This document shows positions 11,001 through 20,440 of a stretch of DNA of 64,000 nucleotides, in pieces. The notes beneath the pieces were generated by a model that worked only from the letters and a program-made list of their open reading frames with translations, made no database searches and had not been told where the DNA came from. The number at the start of each line of letters is the position of its first letter. The first letter of the stretch is position 1. The position numbers and the translations under genes are program-made. The stretch comes from Dryobates pubescens (Eukaryota > Chordata > Aves > Piciformes > Picidae), in assembly GCF_014839835.1 (NCBI RefSeq), contig NC_071646.1:2728001-2792000 (forward strand). Direction: 5' to 3'.

Positions 11001-11390
11001 CAGGCACTGGGGTCGTCTAGAGCAGGGCCATCTACACCACCTAGTCCTTCCTGCCCTGGTGCAGAGCTGAGTCCTGCCAGGAGCATCCTGAGCTGGCTGC
11101 CCACAGGAGCCCATTTCTTACCCACCCTCCTGCAGAGGAGTGGGAGGTAGGCTTAGCCTTGCACCCATCCCTTGCTGTGCCTTCTGTGTCCTGGGGGGAC
11201 ACAACATGCATCTGCCCCAGCTTTGAACTGCCAACTCAGCTCCCATCCAGCTCTCCCCTGCTCAGAAGTGTGGGATGGGCCAGCAGAAGTGGTCTGTTCC
11301 TGTTCCAGGGCTGTGGTGGAGCAGCTGGCACAGCATCCTCCTCAGAAAGGTTCCTCTCCTCTTTTGTTTTCCACCCATGTGAGAGGAACA

Positions 11391-11872
11391 CAGAGCCACA
11401 GAGCTCTTGAGGCTGGAGGAGACCTTGGAGAGCATCAAGTCTGGCTGCTCACCTGGAGCTCACAATCCCACCCCTGCTGCTGAGCCACCACCACTCAGCC
11501 ATGCCCCTCAGCACCACATCCATGTGGCTTTTTAAGCACCTCCTCTGGAGACCACCCAGTCCAACCCCCCTGCCAAGGCAGAGTCACCCAGAGAAGGTCA
11601 CCCAGGGACACATCCAGGTGGGTTTCAATCTCTCCACAACCTCTCTGCACAGCCTGCTCCAGGGCTCCAGCACCCTTAAACTAAAGAAGTTCTCCCCCAT
11701 GTGCAGATGGAACTGCCTATGGTCCAGTTTGTGCTCCTTGCCCCTTCTCCTGTCCCTGGACACCACTGGGAAAAGCCTGGCCCCATCCTCCTGCCACCCA
11801 CCCTGTGAGTATTGATCAGCATTGATCAGTTTCTCTCTCAGTCTTCTCTTCTCCAAGCCAACCAGCCCAAAT
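11391..11872 (-). mobile_element. CR1 LINE fragment
   Basis: A divergent antisense copy with GGCTGGAGGAGACCTTGGAG, CCAGTCCAACCCCCCTGCC and TCTTCTCCAAGCC; it abuts the next CR1. Confidence 0.75.
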
Positions 11873-11873
11873 T

Positions 11874-12520
11874 CATAGTATCATAGAATCAGTCAGGGTT
11901 GGAAGGGACCACAAGGATCAGCCAGTTCCAACCCCCCTGCCATGGGCAGGGACACCCCACACTGGATCAGCCTGGCCAGAGCCTCATCCAGCCTGGCCTT
12001 AAACACCTCCAGGGCTGGGGCCTCAACCACCTCCCTGGACAACCCATTGCAGGGCTTCACCACTCTCATGGGGAAGAACTTCCTCCTCCCCTCCAACCTG
12101 AATCTCCCCACCTCCAGCTTCATTCCATTCCCCCTGGTCCCATCACTCCCTGAGATCCTGAGCAGTCCCTCCCCAGCCTTCTTGGAGCCCCCTTCAGATC
12201 CTGGAAGGCCACAATGAGGTCACCTCAGAGCCTTCTCTTCTCCAGACTGCACAGCCCCAACTCCTTCAGTCTGTCCTCATATTCTCTCAGTCTTTCCTCA
12301 CCAGAGCTCTTCCAGTCCCCTCAGCATCTTTGTAGCCCTTTGGTGTCCCCTCTCCAGCAGCTCCCTGTCCTCCTTGAACTGGGGAGCCCCAAAGTGCACC
12401 CAGCACTCCAGGTGGAGCCTCAGCTGGGCACAGTAGAGGGGCAGGAGGAGCTCCCTCAGCCTGGTGGCCACACACTTCTTGATGCACCCCAGGATGCCAT
12501 TGGCCTTTCTAGTCCCCTGT
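11874..12520 (-). mobile_element. CR1 LINE fragment, 0.65 kb
   Basis: ATAGTATCATAGAATCAGTC, GGGTTGGAAGGGACCACAAG, then the whole 3' module up to TTCTTGATGCACCCCAGGAT, which encodes the last part of the CR1 reverse-transcriptase frame on the minus strand. Confidence 0.85.
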
Positions 12521-13084
12521 AGTAACTTAGGGACAACATGAAGGTCACCTACCTTAGGCTGTGATGCTCCTGCTGCTGGGAATTTTCTCCTGCTCTGCCT
12601 TCCAGCTTGGGTTTAGTTTCTTACAGTGGATTCTGACTCTTTTGTGTAGCTTGCAGTTCAGTTGGTCTGTGCTCAGATCTTCAGGGTTAAGGCTTTTGAC
12701 CTCTGTTGGGGGCCAGAGTTGAAAAGTGGAGGCACTAAAAGCAGAGGAAAGTGGAGAGGGTCAAAAGCCTGACCAGGAACAGCAGAGGTGTCACCAGTGT
12801 GCTGAGCATGGGACCCCAAACTGGGCATATTTAGCTGCTTGATGATGTGAGTGACATCATGGAAAAGGGGAAAAGGAAAAGGTGAAGAGGCCAGGAGCAG
12901 AAATTGCAAGAGGTTGAGAGGAATTCCCCTGCTCTGCAGCCAGCCAGCAGAGCTGGGCACAAAGCAGCTCTGAACACAGGCAGCAAAAGGCTCTGTGCTG
13001 GGAGCCACTTCCAGGCAGAACCTCACAGCAGCTGAGGGCTTTGGGTCTGTTCCCCCCAACTCCTGTGGTCTAGTGGGGGGGGAC
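12521..13084. other. No gene or named repeat seen
   Basis: About 560 bp of unremarkable DNA between two CR1s. Confidence 0.4.
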
Positions 13085-13788
13085 CACCACCAGTGCTGTC
13101 CCCCAGGGATCAGTGCTGGGTCCCAGCCTGTTTAATATCTTCACTGATGATCTGGAGGAGGGGGTTGAGTGCATCAGCAGGAAATGTGCAGATGACACCA
13201 AGCTGGGGGCAGGAGTTGATCTGTTAGAGGGAAGGAGAGCTCTGCAGAGGGACCTTGCCAGGCTGGGCAGATGGGCAGAGGCCAACAGGATGGCATTCAA
13301 CAAATCCAAGTGCCAGGGGCTGCACTTTGGCCACAACAACCCCAGGCAGTGCTCCAGGCTGGGGGCAGAGTGGCTGAGAGCAGCCAGGCAGAGAGGGACC
13401 TGGGGGTGCTGGTTGATAGCAGGCTGAACATAAGCCAGCAGTGTGCCCAGGGGGCCAAGAAGGCCAAGGGCATCCTGGCCTGCATCAGGAGCAGTGTGGC
13501 CAGCAGGAGCAGGGAAGTCATTGTGCCCTGTGCTCAGCACTGCTGAGGCCACATCCTGAGTCCTGTGTCCAGTTCTGGGCTCCTCAGTTCAAGAAGGACA
13601 TTGAGAGACTTGAAGGTGTCCAGAGAAGGGCAATGAGGCTGGGGAGGGGTCTGGAGCACAGCCCTGGGAGGAGAGGCTGAGGGAGCTGGGGCTGGTTTCT
13701 TCTCCCAGGCAAGCAGCACCAGAACAAGAGGACACAGTCTCAAGCTGTGCCAGGGGAGGTTCAGGCTGGATGTTAGGAAGAATTAAAA
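13085..13788 (+). mobile_element. CR1 LINE fragment with reverse-transcriptase remnant
   Basis: The longest coding remnant in the window. Its frame reads [16 protein letters not shown], then [10 protein letters not shown] (the reverse-transcriptase catalytic ADD box; family form FADD) and [17 protein letters not shown]. After the 3' module it stops in GTTAGGAAGAATT and lacks the usual tail. Confidence 0.9.
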
Positions 13789-14907
13789 ACAAATGGATAG
13801 ATTGGAGGGGGGGGAAAAAATCTGCTCCTGCCACTGCCCTGAGCTGCTCCCAGCCCTCTGCATCTCTCCAGGGTTTGCAGCATCACACTGAGAAGAGGCT
13901 TTGGGCTCAGAGTGCTCACAGGAGAGGTGGCAGAAATGACTTTGTTCTGACCTGAGGGTGTGATGGTCCAAAGGTCCTGCTTTAGCCCTCCTTGTGTGCA
14001 GGCCTGCTTTAAAGCCAGGCTGTGTTTGTGCAAGCCAACCACAGAAGCACTTTGGAATCTCTTTGGCTGAAGAGAAATCTCTGCCAAGCAGGTTTGCTTG
14101 CTTTGGCATCGAATAATGACCTGTGTGGCAGTAACTGAGGCTGATTTGCACCATATCTGTGCAATTAATGGCCCAGTATTGATCAGGCTTCTGCAGAATT
14201 AATCCCTCTGAGGACCTTTATTGCCAGCAGCAAAGCAAGAGGATTGCTCTGGTGTTTGCCAGAGAAGAAAGATGTGGTGGTGGGAAGCCCCTAGGACTGC
14301 TCAGTGCCACTTCTCCATGCTGCAAATGTGGCTGGAAGTGGCCTGCCCGGAACCCCTGAGAGACCTTCTCCTTGGTGAGAGCCTGCTGAGAGATGTAGAA
14401 GGGGAAGCTGATGGTTTGGGGGTGCAGCTCCTTCCTTCAGCGCTTAAGAGAGGCAGATTGGCATTCAGGGTGCCAAAGGAGAAGCAGAGCTGATGCCACT
14501 TCTGCAAGGAAGAGAAGGCTGAAGCTGTGCACCAGAGCTGAGCTGCCGATCCTTGCCCTTGCCCTCCTCCAGCCTCCTCTGCCTCCTCCAACCTCCTCAC
14601 CCCAGCTGACCTCGCCAGGGTGAGGAGTGGTGAAGCTCAGCCCAGCAGCAGTACCCCCACAGGACCCTGCTGGGGTCAAGCTGTTGCTGTGGTGAGGGTG
14701 AGGGGTGGGGACCTGCAGCCACCCTGAGAAGACACCGAGCTCTGGGGGGGTGCACCAAAGGGACTTGGGGGACAAGCTTGTGCCCCGGGTCTGGGACTTG
14801 CTCTGTGTGCTCAGGGGTTGTGCTCCTTGGTTTATTGCTTCCTGTCAGGCAAAGCCTCTCCTGAGAATTCATTTTAACTTTGGTACCAGGGTTAATTACC
14901 ACAAACC
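13789..14907. other. Intergenic, nothing recognised
   Basis: About 1.1 kb without CR1. Small frames on both strands are not convincing as exons. Confidence 0.4.
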
Positions 14908-15168
14908 CCTCCCTGCTGCTGCCCCCCTCCCCCCTGCTGCTGCTCCTGCCCCCCTCCCCCCTGCTGCTGCTGCTGCCCCCCTCCCCCCTGCTGCTGCTCC
15001 TGCCCCCCTCCCCCCTGCTGCTCCTCCTGCCCCCCTCCCCCCTGCTGCTGCTCCTGCCCCCCTCCCCCCTGCTGCTCCTCCTGCCCCCCTCCCCCCTGCT
15101 GCTGCTCCTGCCCCCCTCCCCCCTGCTGCTCCTCCTGCCCCCTCCCTTCTGCTCCTCCTGCCCCCCCC
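14908..15168. repeat. C-rich 27/54-bp minisatellite
   Basis: Units of CTGCTGCTCCTGCCCCCCTC type repeat about ten times at 27 bp, with alternating CTGCTGCTCCTCCTG and CTGCTGCTGCTCCTG forms that give a 54-bp super-period. The minus strand is a chain of GGGGGG runs able to form G-quadruplexes. Confidence 0.85.
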
Positions 15169-15519
15169 CCCTGCTCTCTGCCCCTCTCCAACTCTCTGTG
15201 TGACCTCGGCTCTGGGAGAGCTGAAGCCCCTGCCCTGGGTAAGCCTGGCCAGCTCTGCCTTGTCCCCATCCCTACTGCCCCTGGCTGCAGTTCCCAGCCG
15301 GATTCGTGCACAGAGGGCCAGGACCAGCCCTGGGCTTTATCCATGCTTCACCTTGTGGCTGGGGGGATGGTGGGGTGTGGGTCTGACCCCACTGAATCCC
15401 AGGTGAGCAACTTGCTCACGCTCCCAGTAGCAGCCCCCTGGTCAACTCCGGGCTCACAGGGTGGCTGTGGATCCTCAGCATCGTCCTTGCAGCCTTTCCA
15501 CCCTCTCAACATCGCCCTC

Positions 15520-15680
15520 CCCCCAGCTCCTCCCCTCCCCGCTCCCGCGGCCAGCAGCCTGTCCCCGGACCCGCAGTGCCACCCCGCGTCGAGGTCGCAG
15601 CCGGCCACCGGCAGCGCATCCCGGAGGCGCTGACACTGCTCTGCCGCTCTCATGAGCCTGCAGAGAGCAGCGTCCCGGGG
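15520..15680. other. CpG-rich patch of unknown function
   Basis: CpGs are dense over about 160 bp in otherwise CpG-poor DNA. Both strands have open frames (for example a cysteine-containing one on the minus strand, [20 protein letters not shown]). I recognise no family; it could be an unannotated exon, a promoter or an enhancer. Confidence 0.4.
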
Positions 15681-15984
15681 GAAGGGTTGAGGGTTCTGAG
15701 GAGGGATGGAGCCAACGAGGAGCCCTCTGCCCACCCCCAGGGAGCAGCAGGCTTCTTCCCAGCTCCATCCACAACCTCTGCTCCTCACATCTGCATCCAA
15801 ACCCAAGCCACAAAGCTGTTTGTGGTTTTTTCTCTGCAGAGCTCCTGAGTTTGACCCTGGAGCAGGTTGGAGCTTCTGCCTGCTACCCCAAGACTGTGAG
15901 TATCAGACTGAGCTCCTTCCACTGCTCTGCTTGTGCTGCAGCCTGTGAGCAGGGGGAAAACCCAGCAGTCCCCAGCTGGAAAAC

Positions 15985-16300
15985 TGCTTTGGAGCAGGTC
16001 CAGAGAAGGGCAAAGCAGCTGGGGAAGGGTCTGCAGAGCAGGGCTGGTGAGGAGCAGCTGAGGGACCTGGGGGTCTTTAGTCTGGAGAAGAGGAGGCTGA
16101 GGGGGGACCTTCCAGCTCTCACTGAAAGGAGGCTGGAGCCAGCTGGGGGTTGGTCTCTCCTCTGAGGTAACAAATGCCAGGACAGGGAGAAATGGCCTCA
16201 AGCTGCACCAGGGGAGCTTTAGGTTGGGTATGAGGAAAAATGTCTTTACTGAGAGAGTGGTGAGGGCCACCCACCCCCACAGCATGCAGGCTGCCTTTCA
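15985..16300 (+). mobile_element. CR1 LINE fragment
   Basis: GGTCCAGAGAAGGGCAAAGC through GAAAAATGTCTTTACTGAGA; 3' end missing. Confidence 0.75.
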
Positions 16301-16498
16301 GGAGGGCACCTCCTGCCTCAGCAAGGAGAGATCAAAGGCAGCCACTGCTGTGGAACAAGCTCTCCTGAGAGGAGCCAGTCAGGCCAGGTACAGCCCAAGA
16401 TGATCTGAACAGCAAAGAGGTGGCAAGAAATCTGGGGTGGGGGCAGATTGCCTTTGACAGAGGTGAATCTCAGGGGTAGAAACAAGCAGCCCCTCCTA

Positions 16499-16710
16499 GG
16501 AATCACAGAATCCCTTCAGCTGGAAAAGCCCTCTAAGGTCAGGGAGTCCAGCCAGCAACCCAAGCCCACCATGGCCTCTAAACCACCTCCCCAAGTGTGC
16601 CATGGCCACAGGTTCCCTGGACCCCTCCAGGGATGGGGGCTCCACCAGCAGCTGAAGCCCAGCAGCCTTTCTGCCATGCCTGACTCCCCAAAGCTTCAGT
16701 TTGCCATAAC
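16499..16710 (-). mobile_element. CR1 LINE fragment, diverged
   Basis: GGAATCACAGAATCCCTTCA and GCTGGAAAAGCCCTCTAAGG at the start; the inner part is decayed. Confidence 0.65.
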
Positions 16711-18169
16711 CACCAAGAGGCTTGGAGGTGCTCAGCGTGCCCACAGGGATCAGGGCACTGCCCAGAAGCTCAGCTGAAGCAGCAGCCTGTGGCATTGAAC
16801 ACAGCACACAGCTGGGTGAGCCCAAACCCTGAGGTCCTGCAGAGACACCAGGGTCTGAGTCCCACTGCCTCCCTCCTTGTGTGGTCATCCATGGGGGCTG
16901 TGACTGCAGGAGCTGCCATTGCATGGGCACAGGGACACTCCCCATGCCTCCTCCCTTTGCCACCCATCACTGGACACCACCCCAGAGCACCAAATGGAGG
17001 AGGAAGAGGTGAGTCAAAGGGAAGTGTGGTGACTTTATGAAGCAGAGAGGGATCCAACACTCCTTGAAACAGGGGCAATTTATGCCTCTCTCATGCCAGA
17101 GTAGCTGAGGCTGGAGAGGGTCCTTCCCTCCATCTGCACAGGAGCAGGGAGAGGGCAGAGCCTCAGCTACCAGTCATGGCCCAAACTCTGCTGGGCTGTG
17201 GTTTAAAACCCCTCAGACACCCCCAGTCCTCTCCCACAGAGCTCAGGCAGGACTTTGGGTCTCAGAGCCCAGGTTTGATGCTCCCCAGCTGGAGCCAGGT
17301 TGGGCCAGCAGCAGCCGAGCCACCTCCCTGACCTCCTGCGGGACAGCAGCCCCAAGGCTCCTGCTGATGCCTGCGACAAAGCTGCTTCAGGGAGGCAGTG
17401 TCTGTCATTAAGAGCGGCTGCTGTGGCTGAGGCTGCTTCCCTGCTCCCCCTGCAAGCAGAAAGGGGAAGACCTGGGGCTGCCCCTGGGACCTGGCAGGCT
17501 CCAACCAGCCCGATGTGCAGGCAGGCAGCAGGAGAGGTTCCCACCCAGCGCTCAGCTCCCCGGGCTGTGGCCTTTCAAGTGCAAATGCTTGAGTTTAAAG
17601 GCAGCAGGAGCAGAGGATAAATGAAAGAGGAGCAGGAGATAAAAGGTGAAGCTCCGGGCGCAGGGGTCAGCTCCTGCAGAGGTTTAAATGCTGTTTGCAT
17701 CCCGACGTTCCTCTCCCTCTCAGCCACTGCTGATTCCAGCATCCTGCTGCCTCCTGCTCCGTCTCGCTGCACATCCCTTGCACAACTGAGCTGCAAGGCT
17801 ACAGAGGAGCTGGGCTCAGGCTGGGGGGGGGAGGGGGGCAGTTTATAACCTTCCAGTCTCCTTTTCCCTTCTGGAGCCAAGGTGCCTATGGCACGGTGTC
17901 TGCTGAGCCAACCTGCTGAGCTGCTGGTCAGACTTAGCCCCAGTGGCTTCTCCTGGTTTCCTCCCTGGTGCTCAGGTTTGTGTTGCTGCTGGCCAGCCCC
18001 CGAGCTAATTCAGTTAATTGCTTGACTCCAAGCAAGCCTTTCCCTGCTTCCACCAAGTGTGGCTAACCAGGCAGCCTTCTCTTGCATTCCTGGCATTCTT
18101 TCTGTGGTCAGCAGGGTTCCCTCCCCTTGTGCACACCTTGGCTACATGGAGGGTTGGGAAAGCATAGAA
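16711..18169. other. Intergenic, nothing recognised
   Basis: About 1.45 kb. It contains G-rich runs near 17820-17840 and several frames of 80-110 codons on both strands, none with a recognisable domain. Confidence 0.4.
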
Positions 18170-18762
18170 CATCAAGGCCAAGGGCATCCTGGCCTGCATC
18201 AGGAACAGTGTGGCCAGCAGGAGCAGGGAGGTCATTGTGCCCTGTGCTCAGCACTGCTTAGGTCACACCTTGAGTCCTGTGTCCAGTTCTGGGTTCCTCA
18301 GTTTAAGAAGGACATTGAGAGACTTGAAGGTGTCCAGAGAAGGGCAACAAAGCTGGGGAGGGGTCTGGAGCACAGCCCTGGGAGGAGAGGCTGAGGGAGC
18401 TGGGGTTGCTTAGCCTGCAGAAGAGGAGGCTCAGAGGAGACCTTCTTGCTCTCTCCAACTCCCTGAAGGGAGGTTGTAGCCAGGAGGGAGTTGGTCTCGT
18501 CTCTCAAGCAACCAGAACAAGAGGACACAGTCTCAAGCTGTGCCAGGGGAGGTTTAGGCTGGAGGTGAGGAGAAAGTTCTTCCCAGAGAGAGTTGTTAGC
18601 CCTTGGAATGTGCTGCCCAGGGAGCTGGTGGAGTCCCCATCCCTGGAGGTGTTCAAGAGGGGACTGGATGTGGCACTGGGTGCCATGGTTTAGTCATGGG
18701 GTCTGTGGTGCCAGGTTGGACTTGGTGATCCTTGAGGTCTCTTCCAACCTTGGTGATTCTGT
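18170..18762 (+). mobile_element. CR1 LINE fragment
   Basis: From CATCAAGGCCAAGGGCATCC (end of the reverse-transcriptase frame) to CTTCCAACCTTGGTGATTCT; complete 3' end. Confidence 0.9.
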
Positions 18763-19310
18763 GGTCAAGGTTGGAAAAGACCTCTAAGGCCATCCAGTCC
18801 AACCAACAGCCCAACCCCACCGTGGCCACTAAACCGTGGCTGCCATGGCCACACATTTCTTGGACACCTCCCTGTAGGATCACTTCAGCTATTGGAAGGC
18901 AGCTCTGAGGTCTCCCTGGAGACTTCTCTTCAGGCTGAACAGCCCCAGCTCCCTTCACCACCCTCACTGTGCAGAGCTTCCTCCTGATGTCCAGCCTAAA
19001 TCTCCCCTGCTCCAGTTTCAAACCCTTGCCCTCCACCCTATCCCTCTAAGCCCTTCTGAACAGTCCCTCCCCAGCCTTCCTGTAGGTCCCCTTCAGAAAT
19101 TGAAATGCTGCTGCAAGGTCTCCCTGGAGCCTTCTCTTCTCCAGGCTGAACACCCCCAGCTCCCTCAGCTTATCCTCATGTCCAACCATCCTCTTAACTC
19201 TGCCAGGGCTGGGACTAAACCCTGTCCCTCAGCACCACATCTGCTTGGCTCTTCAACACCTCCAGGGGTGGGGACTCAACCACCTCTTCCAGTCTTTGAC
19301 TGGTTGTAGT
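18763..19310 (-). mobile_element. CR1 LINE fragment, tail-to-tail with the previous one
   Basis: Starts GTCAAGGTTGGAAAAGACCT, directly after the plus-strand CR1 tail, and runs to CACCTCTTCCAGTCTTTGAC. Confidence 0.85.
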
Positions 19311-19388
19311 GGGTTTTGCATCATCCCACTTTGTGTGCAGCCTGGGTGGCAGGAAGCCCAAGCCTCTGGTTCCAACCTCATCATTTAG

Positions 19389-19456
19389 AGGATGGCAGAG
19401 GGGGGTTGGACCTGGATGATTTTCAAGGTCCCTTCCAACCCAAAGCATTCTGTGAT
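19389..19456 (+). mobile_element. CR1 LINE 3' end
   Basis: GGGGTTGGACCTGGATGATT to CAAAGCATTCTGTGATT, a short tail fragment about 120 bp beyond the inferred C1orf116 3' end. Confidence 0.75.
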
Positions 19457-19564
19457 TTGCAGTGTTTGGAGGCTGTCTGGGCCACGCTCCTCGAGCTGAA
19501 GATTCAAACCCAGCTTTACCAAGGCTCTGGCTGCAACACAGATCTGCCCTGCCACCAGCATTTG

Positions 19565-20440
19565 CTGCTCATGGACAAGTTTATTACAGACCCAAACCAC
19601 CTTTGGTGCAGCACAAACGTTGAGAGCATCAGCTGGGTCTAAGGAAGAGTTTGAGAGAGAAGGAAGTGGTGCCTCCAGCTCCCACCCCTCTTGTTTGGGG
19701 CAGCACTTCTGCTCCTGCCACCAGCACATGGCCTGTGGATGCTGAGCTGTCGCTTCAGGCTGCACAAGGCTGGTGCTGCACCTTCCAAGTGGAATATCCA
19801 GGCTGTTGGTGCTGGATGAGAGAGCCAGGCCAGGCGAGGAGGCAGTGGGACCTCTGTGCAGCCGCCCAGGCATTGTCCTGGGTCCTGTACCCACGTGGGA
19901 GCATTGCTGAGCCCCCTGCTCTGATAGTGTGTGGCAGTGGTGGCCTTTAGGATGTGGCCAGGTGAGTTCCTGAGGCCTCAGAAGCTTTGATAAGGTCAAC
20001 CCAAAAAAAACCACCCCCAACAACCCCATGAAATCCTAGAGGAACAGCAGAGTCCTGGAGCTCTTCCCAGGGAGGCTTTGTCCACAGGAGACCCCTTTAA
20101 GCCCGAGCCCCAGTTCCGTGGCTTCCCTCTTGAGATGAATCCCCAGATGCAAGAAGGACCTTGTAAGGAGCTCATTCCCCATGCACCAGCTGGGTGCTGC
20201 TGGACCTGAGCGGCTCCTGGCCCCTTGCTGCCTACAGAGTCTGCACATCTGCTGGTCCTCTGCCTGCAGCAAGCTCCAAGCACCTCTTACACTTCCCCTC
20301 CCGAGACGCTGGGGCAGGAGGTCACAGCAGAAGCTGCTTCTGGCCGCGCTGTCCAAGGACAGAGAGCGAGGGCACCTGGCTGTGGGGGTGGGGAAAAAGG
20401 CCCTTTTCCAGCAGCCCCCCACCCCCCATCCCCCCCGGAG
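19565..20440 (-). other. C1orf116: C1orf116 3' UTR (inferred)
   Basis: The stretch after the stop codon has no CR1 and reaches an AATAAA on the minus strand at 19580-19585, the first downstream of the gene, so the transcript probably ends near 19560. The first 35 nt after the stop are a run of G blocks, and the frame stays open to a TAG at 20036-20038 (see findings). Confidence 0.5.

Noticed and set aside
13085-13788. Possible active reverse transcriptase gene
   Set aside because: Only the last part of the CR1 reverse-transcriptase frame is present; it is a truncated LINE copy.
14705-15406. Ala/Pro- or Leu/Pro-rich frames on the plus strand
   Set aside because: Created by the C-rich 27-bp minisatellite.
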